Positions 54,536 to 64,000 of a stretch of DNA of 64,000 nucleotides are shown here, piece after piece. Within the stretch, counting starts at the first letter, position 1. Every line of letters begins with the position of its first letter. The notes under the pieces were generated by a model. It was not told where the DNA came from, ran no database searches, and saw only the letters and a program-made list of their open reading frames with translations. Origin of the DNA: Paraspadella gotoi (taxonomy: Eukaryota; Chaetognatha); contig CM119270.1 in assembly GCA_051294375.1 (NCBI GenBank), positions 13,991,316-14,055,315 on the forward strand. The letters run 5' to 3'. The translations under genes were made by a program, and so were the position numbers.

Positions 54536-55209
54536 CACCTGATCAACGATAACGCCGCATTATTACGAAATCCTCGGAAGCGTCCAGGATTTTTTTTCTT
54601 CTTTTCTTCTTTTTTTTTTTTCGCCGCCGAATTTTCCGAGGAAACTGGACGCAGTGAAAACGAATAATCACGAAAAAAAAGGAAAAAAAAAAAAACCCGC
54701 GAAACTTTTCCTTAATTAAAAAATGGAAAAAAATTTTCGCCTCGGTTTCGCTCTAGCCTCTAGTGGTCTTATTTTTCTTTAGCGTCTGTTTACGTTTTTA
54801 TATTTTGTTTATGTTTCAAATTCGATTATATAAAAACGCCACTTCAATTCTTTCGGACGTCGCCGCTTTTTTTTTTTTGCGCCACGACTCGTAAGATGAC
54901 GTCGCGGGGATGGCGAAGTGCAGATGGCGCTGCTTGAAAGGGATCTTAGTGTTGATCGACGAAGATCGACAATGATCACACCCTCCCAGTTACCCGCCTT
55001 ATTTTATTTTTTTTGGGCAATGTTATATTTTCTCTGTATCATTATTTCATAACTCTGATATCTCTTAGAATTAAGGCATCTAACATGATTGTTCCCTTAA
55101 GTTTTTTTGCATAGGTCTGTAATTCCTGAAAACCGCATGCTTTCAAAAATGGCGACTCTAGAAATGGCGCCGATTTCGAAAATCATTATTCGTTATCGTT
55201 ATCTTTCAA

Positions 55210-55212
<3 letters not shown>

Positions 55213-55260
<48 letters not shown>
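55213..55260. repeat. (CT)n microsatellite
   Basis: About 24 CT units. Confidence 0.97.
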
Positions 55261-55264
<4 letters not shown>

Positions 55265-55364
55265 CTTTTCTCTGTCTCACTTTCTTAAAAAAACATCTTG
55301 CTTATAATATCACTTTGTTTCTGCTCAAAACTCATTTCCAACTTCTCTTGAGTCTCTTTTTCCA

Positions 55365-55470
55365 AAGTCACTTCTTCTCAAAAGTCTCTTCTTCTCTAAA
55401 TTCTCTTCTTCTCTAAAGTCTCTTCTTCTCTAAAGTCTCTTCTTCTCTAAAGACACCTCTTCTCTAAAGT
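55365..55470 (+). repeat. 17-bp minisatellite tctcttcttctctaaag
   Basis: Five to six tandem copies with few changes. Confidence 0.9.
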
Positions 55471-55732
55471 CTCCCTCTCTCGATCATCTCGCTCTCTATG
55501 GCCTCTCGAATGGCTGGCTCTCGGTCAGACTCGTGTCTCGCTCTCCATCGTCTTCTCAATTCCGAGATCTCCGCTTAAGAACATCAATGCGTGAAGGGGC
55601 GCAAACGTCTCTCTCTCCTTCTCTCTTCTCATCTCTCTGCTCTCTCATCTCTCTCTCTCCTCTCCTTCGTATTTGATGACGCGTCCTCATGACTACTCGT
55701 CATCGAGTGGCGTCTTTGAGGGTGCTCTCCTG

Positions 55733-55766
<34 letters not shown>

Positions 55767-55814
55767 ATCTCTCTCTCTCTCTCTCTTCTCTCTCTCGCTC
55801 TCTGCCTCTCTCTC

Positions 55815-55859
<45 letters not shown>
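55733..55859. repeat. (CT)n microsatellite, imperfect
   Basis: CT with CAT, TTC and CGC interruptions. Confidence 0.96.
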
Positions 55860-55860
<1 letters not shown>

Positions 55861-56208
55861 CTCGGGAAAAGGTCGTCGAAATAAGGAGGATCACTCGTCC
55901 AAAGCTCCAAGTCATTGAGATTACAAGATACTACTTAAAAAAATTGTTTTTTTTTCTCCCAACCGGAGAATTTCTTAAATAAGAGTCGGCAATATCTGTC
56001 GTGCGTTGAACCCACTCTTCAACATAACCTTTTGGTTAAATTTTATTTTTATTCTTATGAAATTAATGTAAATTAATTAATGCACGATACAAAAATTTTA
56101 TTTCAAACTAATTCTCATTTTCTCTAACTGACGTTTTATTTGCCAAAGAAATTCCCGGAAAACCAAAGCTTGCTTAAAGAATAACCAGAGAAATTAATGG
56201 TCAATTAG

Positions 56209-56391
56209 AGCGACGACAGCGCCAACAACGTCAAAGATTTCAACAAATGAGCATCGAGAAATTCACCCGAAATTCTTCAATCTTCATCGCTATGAATCTG
56301 TGGACCTGAAGCTTCACCATTGGATTTCGAAGGCAAAAAAAGTTCGAGTCGAAGCAGAAGAAAAATGGACGAGTTTTACTTCTTCCACGAG
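56209..56391 (+). CDS. Probable first exon, MDEFYFFHE start
   Basis: A consensus donor CACGAG/GTAAGT at 56391/56392 ends this block. ATG 56365-56367 in strong context (gaaaaATGG) gives MDEFYFFHE ending in phase 0, as a first coding exon with the preceding purine-rich sequence as 5' UTR. Alternatively an upstream frame is open from about 56209 (REIHPKFFNLHRYESVDLKL ... EEKWTSFTSSTR) to the same donor. Which frame is used cannot be told, and no following exon was linked with confidence. Confidence 0.4.
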
Positions 56392-56819
56392 GTAAGTTCA
56401 TCTCGATCCATTAAAACTTAAATTCCAGATTCAATTGTGATACGGAAAAATAGGTTAAATTTTTTTCACTAAATCTATTAACTCCAGTATTTCATGAAAC
56501 AATCTGCCTGAGAGAGAGAGAAAGATAAAATTCTCAAAACAACACGAAAACAAAAAAACGACGACAAATAAGTAAATAAAGAAACAAACCCTGTTGTTGA
56601 CCTACAAAGATGCGCCAATTTTTACGAGACAATTAAAGAACGTTTAGCCTTGACCGCTCCCTCCTCTCGCCCTCCACCTAAAAAGAAAACCCTGATATGT
56701 TTAACGAGTTTATCGCGCGCAGCCGGCGTCACGTTATTAACATCGTCGTTATCGACGTCGTCCACCGCGACTCTATCTCTGTTTAACGGTTTCATCGTGA
56801 TCACTGACCATCTTTGTTA

Positions 56820-57030
56820 CGGTCGTCGTCGTCGTCGTCGTCGTCGTCGTTAAAGTCATCGTCTTTGTCCTCCAAGTCTCATCATCCTCGTTATCATCGT
56901 TTATCGCTTTGATTGTGATCACCTTCTTCAAAGTCATCGTCGTCGTCGTCGTCGTCGTCGTCGTCTGCTTTTGTCGATTCACCGACACCGGAGACTTTTT
57001 AAACGCCACTTATCCCAGAGATCGTCTCCA

Positions 57031-57071
<41 letters not shown>

Positions 57072-57075
57072 GGAT
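56820..57075. repeat. Three (GTC)n tracts
   Basis: 56822-56852, 56937-56967 and 57032-57072, each of about ten or more units. Confidence 0.97.
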
Positions 57076-57119
57076 CCACCTGCATTTTTTTCTGGAATCG
57101 AGTTTTAGGGAGAAACGAT

Positions 57120-57212
57120 ATGACAGACGACGACGACGACTCGCACCTGCATGCGGATCGAAGCTGCGATTTCACCGGATGTGCGATGACATTTCCGGTT
57201 TTGATTTTGTGA
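57120..57212 (+). CDS. Short exon or ORF with the start of a C2H2 zinc-finger-like motif
   Basis: ATG 57120 opens a 30-codon frame: MTDDDDDSHLHADRSCDFTG then CAMTF. CDFTGCAMTF fits the first half of a GC-type C2H2 finger (C-x4-C-x3-F). A possible donor CCG/GTTTTG lies at 57198/57199, where the finger would continue in another exon; none was found in the following microsatellite region. Short and uncertain. Confidence 0.3.
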   Translation: MTDDDDDSHLHADRSCDFTGCAMTFPVLIL

Positions 57213-57276
57213 TTTATTTATCGGAATTTAATTTATTATCATATCTGCCTTTTATATATTTATTCTTTTTTAGTTT

Positions 57277-57278
57277 TT

Positions 57279-57341
<63 letters not shown>

Positions 57342-57358
57342 CTCTTTCTTTCTTTCTC

Positions 57359-57430
<72 letters not shown>

Positions 57431-57465
57431 GGCTTTCTTTCTTTCTTTCTTTGCTTTCTTTGCTT
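57277..57465. repeat. (TTTC)n microsatellite
   Basis: About 45 TTTC units with a few interruptions. The Phe/Leu/Ser frame across it is an artefact. Confidence 0.98.
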
Positions 57466-57699
57466 TTTCTTCTTTTTTTATCTATCTTTCTCTATCTCAT
57501 TCTCCTTTCTCTCTTTTCTTCCTTTTAAATAATACCAAACCAATTACCGACTGCGTATTATCCACAGGAATAAAAGACCCGCAATTTTTTTTCTACTCAA
57601 TCAACTTCTGGGAACATTTTTCCCTACAGCGCACCGAGATGTAAATTGATAAAAGAACGAGTTTCATGGGAAAGGCAAACCGCTTGCTCCATTTCACTC

Positions 57700-58544
57700 T
57701 AATGGAAAGGAGGAGGAGGAGGAGGAGGAGGAGGAGGAGGAAGGGGAGATGGAGGAACGGAGAAAATGGAGGACGATCTTAGGAGAGCGGAGGAAAAAGG
57801 AGAAAGGAGGAAAAAGGAAGAAAAAGAAAGGAGGAAAGAAGGAAAGGAGGAGGAAAGGAAAGAAACTACGGTTCAGAGGGTAAATGGGAAGGAAGAGGGC
57901 GAAGAAAGAATAGGGTTAGTAGAAATAGAATAAGGAAGGAATGGAATAAAGAAGAACAAAGCGAGGACGAGAGTAAGGAAGAAACAGGTAGTAAGGAAGG
58001 AAGGTAGAAAGGAAAAGAGAAGAAAAGAAAGAGAAGGTATTAAGGATGGAGAAACTTTAAAGTTAAATGAGAAGAAAATGAGGTTTAAATATTAAAGAGG
58101 CTACATTAGAAGGAGAAAAAAAAACTTTAAAGTGATATGAGATGAAAATGAGGTTTAAATATTAAAGAGGCTACATTAAAAGGAGAAAAAGGAGGCACGA
58201 GAAAAATAAAGAAATAATGCAATTTGGAAAATAGCAAGGATGCGAGAAAATAAGAGAAAAAGAAAAAAGTTAGGAAAAAATGAAAAAAAAAGGAGGCGAA
58301 GAAATAAAATGGGGGAGAGAGAGGAGGAGGAAGAGGAGGAAGAGGAGAAAGAGTGAAGAGTTCAGAGGGCGAAAAAAGGAGAAAAAGACGAGAAATCCGA
58401 CACTGGTTGTCGACCGCCGACGAGTGTACGTGAGAGAGGCAGAGTGAGAGAGAGAGGGAGAAAGAGAGAGAGAGAAAGAGGAGATGAGAGAGGGAGGAGA
58501 GGAGAGAGAGAGGGAAGGAGAGAGAGAGAGAAGAGAAGAGAGAG

Positions 58545-58581
<37 letters not shown>

Positions 58582-58600
58582 AGAGAGGGAGAGAAAAGCA
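57700..58600. repeat. Purine-rich tract with (GGA)n and (GA)n
   Basis: (GGA)n at 57712-57741, then long A/G-rich DNA. A 60-bp direct repeat (aaactttaaagt..atgag.agaaaatgaggtttaaatattaaagaggctacatta) lies at 58051-58110 and 58112-58178. GA repeats at 58445-58600. Confidence 0.85.
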
Positions 58601-58707
58601 TGGAGGAGTCTGAGATATGCAACGGAATATGAAATTCATTTAATCATTTTTTTTGAATCGGCAATGGAATTGGAATCCATGAATCAAATGGAATCGAATG
58701 GAATCAA

Positions 58708-58815
58708 ATGGAATCAGCTTCTTATCTCCATTTTCCATCTATCGAAGATTTTTCCGGGAGAACGAAAGTGAGGGATGAGCGGGGAAAGGAAGAGGAAGAG
58801 CCTGAGGATGAGGAG

Positions 58816-58847
<32 letters not shown>

Positions 58848-59034
58848 GAATGGGGAGGAAGAGGAGGAGAAAAAGATCGAACATAAGACTTTTATTGTAA
58901 TGGACGAAACAAGTTTAAAAAGTACATTGCTTAATACTATTTACGAAAAATTAATTTTACTGAAAGTGGAATGTGAATTGTTAAATGTTGCTGGGTCTTG
59001 TAGAATAAAGTTGATTATCTTAGAGAATGTTTAA
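58708..59034 (+). CDS. Possible ORF with acidic run, unidentified
   Basis: ATG 58708 opens 108 codons: MESASYLHFPSIEDFSGRTK, a Glu run of more than 20 residues from a GGA/GAA repeat, then HKTFIVMDETSLKSTLLNTI and a hydrophobic end (RIKLIILENV). The non-repetitive ends are plausible protein. The start lies in a tandem atggaatcaa unit, so it may be repeat-driven. Confidence 0.25.
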
Positions 59035-59090
59035 TGAACAAATTTATTTCTTTAATGTTCAAAATGTAATTTTTTTTAAATATGGATTTT

Positions 59091-59221
59091 AGAGAGAGCA
59101 AAGAATTTTGAATTTTAACAACGATTTTCATATGCTGATGAAGGCTTGAAGTAAGCAAGCCGAAACATGTCCAACTATTAATAAAAATCGTTGTTAAAAT
59201 TCAAAATTCTTTGCTCTCTCT
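59091..59221 (+). ncRNA. Hammerhead-ribozyme-like motif inside a perfect 38-bp inverted repeat
   Basis: 59091-59128 and 59184-59221 are perfect reverse complements. Between them lie CTGATGA (59135-59141), a 6-bp stem GGCTTG/CAAGCC (59143-59148, 59156-59161) with loop AAGTAAG, then GAAA (59162-59165). This is the CUGANGA - stem II - GAAA core of hammerhead ribozymes, apart from one extra A before stem II. Stems I and III are not conventional: ACATGT follows GAAA and the long inverted repeat would close the whole. Hammerheads are known in Penelope-like retroelements, and a related inverted-repeat element lies at 42341-42455. Confidence 0.45.
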
Positions 59222-59411
59222 AATACCTATAAACAACGAAAAAGAAAGGATTATCGCAATATGGATTTTGAATTTTAGAACGTAGATTGTCAAAAGTAGA
59301 TTGTACAATGTACAATGTACAATGTGAATAAGAAAAAGAAAGTAGGAAGTCGTTTTCTATCTTTCTCTCTTTCTCTTTTCTGGTCCCGGTTCAAATTTCA
59401 CTCTCTTATCC

Positions 59412-59460
59412 TTACCTCCATTTTCGGACGTCTCTCTCTCTCTTTAATGTTTTTCATTTG

Positions 59461-59507
<47 letters not shown>

Positions 59508-59601
59508 TCTTCTCTCTCTCTCTTCTCCTCTCTCTCTCTCTCTTCCTCTCTCTCTCTCTTTCTTCTCTCTCTCTCTCTCTTCTCTCTTCTCCCTCTCCTC
59601 T

Positions 59602-59635
<34 letters not shown>
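59412..59635. repeat. (CT)n microsatellite, imperfect
   Basis: CT with frequent TTC interruptions over more than 200 bases. Confidence 0.97.
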
Positions 59636-59638
<3 letters not shown>

Positions 59639-60050
59639 CTCCTTGAAGCCATCGAGAACCTCTTTTAACTTAATGAGTTCTCCTTCACACTTCCCCCCCC
59701 CTTCTCTTTTCTCTCTGTTCTGGTTCCCGGTTCCTCGTTTGAGAAACGAGATTCCAAAATGTTTCGGTTCCGTCATTTGTTTCTTTTTTTTTCGTTAAAT
59801 GCTTCTTTTCTTTTTTACTTTTTTTTTTCTTTTTTCCTGGGTAAAGTTCTGAGCTTTTCTTTTCTGTTTCTTGTTAAAAGGATTTCGTTTGTTTGTTTTA
59901 TCTTACATAATTCTACTTCTTTATTGGTTTGTTAATGTTATCGTTTTCTATTTTTTGGTCTGATCAACTGTCAACCATGTGAGGTAACGATTCTTAATTC
60001 GTTTTCTCAATCTTTAAGTTTTAACTTTCATCTTGTTCTTGATTCGCGAG

Positions 60051-60491
60051 CGTTTTTTAACCTGTGAGATAAGTATCGCGTTCTCCAAACCGAATTTAAT
60101 TATTAAAATACATCCGTTGAATCCCTATAGTGTGTATACGTACGAACTAACAAACATGGTATTTTGGTTTAGATGCTGACTAAAAACGTTCAGATGTTTA
60201 ATCTCGTGAATTGGCAGAGCTGCCTTTTTCGCTTGGCCAAAGCATCATCTCCGTCTTCACGCTTCTCGTAATCACGTGATGACCATCCAACTCCTCTTTC
60301 ACGCGACGCAGTTCCAGCTTCTCTCCAACCTCGTACTGCGCCATCTACCTCACCCCACTGAGACTAACACACCCCCTTCCACTCGCTCGTCCCGAACCGG
60401 AAACATGGGAACCAGGTGCGAACGAAATCGGGTTGGAAGAATGACGTAATCAACGACAAGAAGACGAAGAAGAATCGTTGGATCTCATTGC

Positions 60492-60526
<35 letters not shown>

Positions 60527-61208
60527 NNNNNNNNNNNNNNNNNNNNNNNNNNNNNNNNNNNNNNNNNNNNNNNNNNNNNNNNNNNNNNNNNNNNNNNNNN
60601 NNNNNNNNNNNNNNNNNNNNNNNNNNNNNNNNNNNNNNNNNNNNNNNNNNNNNNNNNNNNNNNNNNNNNNNNNNNNNNNNNNNNNNNNNNNNNNNNNNNN
60701 NNNNNNNNNNNNNNNNNNNNNNNNNNNNNNNNNNNNNNNNNNNNNNNNNNNNNNNNNNNNNNNNNNNNNNNNNNNNNNNNNNNNNNNNNNNNNNNNNNNN
60801 NNNNNNNNNNNNNNNNNNNNNNNNNNNNNNNNNNNNNNNNNNNNNNNNNNNNNNNNNNNNNNNNNNNNNNNNNNNNNNNNNNNNGTAAATACTATTTTAG
60901 TTTTTTGTATTTCTATATTGACTGGGACCGGCCTTCATATTACATCAAGGAATTTGGCTCTTCATTTTCCTAACTTACTCTACCCAAAATTTTCTTGTTT
61001 TTCTCATAAGCTCCAAAACCATTTTTACCGCGTTCACGATAACGCGCACAAGACAATTGTTTTGTATAATTAATGATTGTTATAGGCAAGAAAACTCAAC
61101 TATTATTTAAAAGTGAACAAAGACTCGACAACAGCAGCTGAGAGAAAACGGTTTAGTAGTTTCGCTCGAAAATAGTCACTTCTCGTTCTATGGGAGAGAG
61201 AGAGAGAG
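60051..61208 (+). repeat. Large inverted repeat 2, left arm
   Basis: Matches the complement of 62768-64000, for example tacgtacgaactaacaa at 60140 against ttgttagttcgtacgta at 63882, and ctacctcaccccactgag at 60344 against 63653. It contains a 358-N gap (60527-60884) whose counterpart in the right arm is sequenced (about 63120-63510). Differences are mostly one-base indels. Confidence 0.9.
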
Positions 61209-62681
61209 NNNNNNNNNNNNNNNNNNNNNNNNNACTAAATAAGAACGACTTTTGAGGAGGTAAGGAGAGAGAGAGAGAGTCAGAGAGAGAGAAGAGAGAG
61301 AGAAGAGAAGAGAGAGAGAGGAGAGAAGAGAAAGAATAGAGAGGAGAGGAGAGTAGAGAGAGGAGAAGAAATTAACGGGTCAAGGTGAAGTTAAAAAACA
61401 AAAGAGCAACGGTTGGAGGCATCCTGCGACGCAAGGCGGCCGTCTACGAAGATCAGAGCCGTTGTAAAAAAAAAGAACGATTCGTTATGGCGACGACAGC
61501 AAAGGAACTCATTTATGGACGTTTACCGGCGTGCGGCAAATAATCTGCGTTCATGGGAGGGAAGATCGCGTGAGAAAGAGAGAGAGAGAGAGGAGAGAAA
61601 AAAGTATTTGAGAGGAGGAGAGAGAGAGAAGAGATGAGAGAGAGACAGAGATGAGAGAGGAGAGAGAGAGAGGGAGGAGAGAGAGAGGGCGCTTCCATGG
61701 AAAGGAAAGCATAGGAAGTTGTGGGGGGGGAAACCGAGAGTCTGGGATAAGATTAACGCGATATGACTGAACAAGAGAAAGTGGATTTGGCACGGTGTGT
61801 ATGGAAAAGCGGGGGTAGAGAGGGGATAAAGGAGAGAGACGATAGAGTGGCGACGAGAGAGCTAGAGTGGGGAGAGACACGGGAGCAGAAAAAAGGAATT
61901 AAAATAAAAATAAATAGTGAAAACTTAGGCATGAAGACTCCGATAGGAAACATATTTTTAACGAAAGAAAACAAAAAACTGGTAAACAAGTAGACAAGAT
62001 CATTTCACTAAAATTATAAGAAATAGATGATCCAATAAGAAAATACAGTTAGTCGGACGAACAGCGCGGACAAAAAAGTCACGAACAGATACTAACATCA
62101 TGATAGCATCCTTGGAACAAACAGTCCTGACGGTCGGCATATCACAGATCAATTCAGCGCTTGTGTCCAGTACATAGACAGACGGTCGAGAGTACTGCAC
62201 CAAGATATGATAGATTAACAGCAGACATAGCGTCAGCCTCTTAAAGACAGACAGGACAGAACGCAGAACGCAAAGAGACCACAAACAGCGAGGGACGAGT
62301 GTCTCTCGCAAAGGAAGAGGAGGAGTTAACGCAGATGAAGAGGCGAAGGTGAAGGAACGGGTGCGCCGACTGTCCGTAAAAGTGGTGGGGGGAGGTGTAA
62401 GGTGGACTGAGAGGGAGGTGGAGGAGGGGAGGCGAATGAGGGAAATAAGAGAAGAACCATGCTTCTCGCTGTCTATCTTTCGTATTCCCGGCGCGGCGCG
62501 CAAGCAATAGCATCCAATAGCACTCCATAGGCCACCCCATGAGAAACAAATGGTTTTCCGCGCCGATGAATGTGGCGTCTACTTTCTTCAGCGTCGTCGC
62601 GCGCGACAATAGTCTTTTTTTTTTCTTTTATTGTCATTTTTTGTTGTATCATTATAGGTCTGTCTCTCTCTCGTCTCTCAC

Positions 62682-62740
<59 letters not shown>

Positions 62741-62767
62741 CTGCTAAAAACCCGTAAGCGCGAAATT
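61209..62767. other. Spacer of inverted repeat 2
   Basis: 25-N gap, GA repeats at 61260-61370 and 61575-61690, unique DNA at 61740-62640, and CT repeats at 62660-62740. A block at 61412-61540 is open in more than one frame (e.g. AVYEDQSRCKKKERFVM), but no splice signals support it. Confidence 0.55.
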
Positions 62768-63244
62768 TTCTGCTCTCGCTCGTCTCTCCATAGAACGAGA
62801 AGTGACTATTTGTCGAGCGGAAAGCTAGCTAAAAAGCCCGTTTTTCTCTCAGCTGCTGTTGTCGAGTCTTTGTTCAAGCTTTTAATAATTGAGTTGAGTT
62901 TTCTTGCCTAATAACATCATTAATTAGTACTAAACCGAATGTGTCTTGTGCGCGTTATGAGTGAACGCGGTAATAAATGGTTTGCTGATGCTTATTGAGA
63001 AAAAACAAGAAAATTTTTGGGTAGGTGTAAGTTAGGAAGAGATGAAGAGCCTAATCTCCTCGTATGTATATTATGAATGGTCCGGTCGCCTATGTCTATA
63101 TATTGAAATTATCAAATAATCTATAATATAATTACTAGATAGAAATTTGAGACCGTACGTCATGTCGAATTTGGACATCCCCTGCTGGTGAAGGGAAGAA
63201 ACATTCTTGTGAAATCCTCATTTGCTTCTTTCTCAATACAAGAG

Positions 63245-63277
<33 letters not shown>

Positions 63278-63414
63278 GGGAATGAGAGAGAGGGAGAGCA
63301 TCGACGGAGAGAGAGAGAGGAGAGATGAGAGAAGAGAGACGATACCGCAGGCGCAAAACGGGTGAGGAAACTTACGTCATTTACAGAAGCGGCGCAAAAA
63401 CGAAAACGATAAAG

Positions 63415-63457
<43 letters not shown>

Positions 63458-63470
63458 GAGAGAGAGATAT

Positions 63471-63505
<35 letters not shown>

Positions 63506-64000
63506 GGCAAATGGAGATCCAACGAGTTTTCTGTCGTCTTCTTGCTCGTTGATTACGTCATTCTTACCCAACCCGATTTCGTTCGCCGAACGTCTGGTCC
63601 GCATGTTTCTCGGTTCGGCGTACGAGGCGAGTGGAAGGGGTGTGTTTTAGTCCTCAGTGGGGTGAGGTAGATGGCGCAGTACGTTGAGGTTTTGGAGGAA
63701 GAAGCTTGGACTGCGGTCGCGTTTGAACAGAGGAGTTGGATGGTCATCACGTGATTTACGACGAAGAGTGAAGACGGAGTGATGCTTTGGCCAAGCGAAG
63801 AAGGCGAGCTCTGCCTGAAATTGTCACCGAGGATTAAACATCTGAACGTTTTTAGTAAGCATTTCTAAACCAAAATACCAATGTTGTTAGTTCGTACGTA
63901 TATGCACAACCTATAGGGATTCAATGGGGCGGATGTATTCAATAATTAAATTCGGTTTGGAGAACGCGAGTACTTATCTTCATCTAGGTTAAAAAAAGCG
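62768..64000 (-). repeat. Large inverted repeat 2, right arm (runs to window end)
   Basis: Inverted counterpart of 60051-61208. Similarity still holds at base 64000, so the outer boundary is not in view. Confidence 0.9.

Noticed and set aside
57245-57532. Hydrophobic LSFFLSFF repeat protein
   Set aside because: Translation of (TTTC)n; no start, splice or conserved context.

Overview
The window is animal nuclear DNA, most likely from a small invertebrate. Coding exons are short, sit behind GT...AG introns, and lie in AT-rich DNA packed with long (CT)n/(GA)n and (GAC)n/(GTC)n microsatellites. Two Pol III tRNA genes are visible. Three loci can be assigned to animal families: an NK2-class homeobox gene of the Nkx2-1/scarecrow type, a two-pore-domain potassium channel, and a secreted CAP (CRISP-like) protein. 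The phylum cannot be fixed from what is here. There are thirteen N gaps: 16909-16933, 17426-17579, 20863-21196, 21280-21304, 25391-25681, 25785-26189, 27946-28118, 28429-29421, 29733-29919, 30765-31473, 41458-41467, 60527-60884 and 61209-61233. Many abut a microsatellite.

Layout. 0.2-2.6 kb: five exon-like blocks of an unidentified + strand gene with an EF-hand-like loop; two tRNAs (Leu, and a degenerate Gln) lie in its introns. 9.5-4.2 kb (- strand): a CAP-domain gene whose second half (CAP C-terminal half, Cys-rich hinge, ShKT-like modules) is present twice. 15.2-12.4 kb (- strand): a K2P channel with P1/TIGYG, M2, M3-P2/FGDYVP and M4 on separate exons. 17.8-18.5 kb: a possible small secreted-protein locus. 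18.9-19.5 kb: a 72-bp minisatellite encoding an acidic 24-residue repeat. 19.4-24.2 kb and 60.05-64 kb: two large inverted repeats. 24-44 kb: mostly microsatellites, gaps, dispersed repeats and a few orphan exon-like blocks. 44.2-50.6 kb: the Nkx2-1-type gene, well preserved. 50.6-60 kb: mostly non-coding, with small exon-like pieces and a hammerhead-like motif inside a perfect inverted repeat.

A cross-cutting observation is that conserved domains in the K2P and CAP genes, the tRNA genes, and the two arms of each large inverted repeat differ from expectation mainly by single-base insertions or deletions. The homeobox exons do not. This looks like uncorrected long-read sequence in parts of the assembly rather than wholesale pseudogenisation, and it limits confidence in every start, stop and reading frame outside 44-51 kb.

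The genes do not form a pathway. They are neighbours on a chromosome: a brain/endoderm-type transcription factor, an ion channel, a secreted protein, and unassigned loci.
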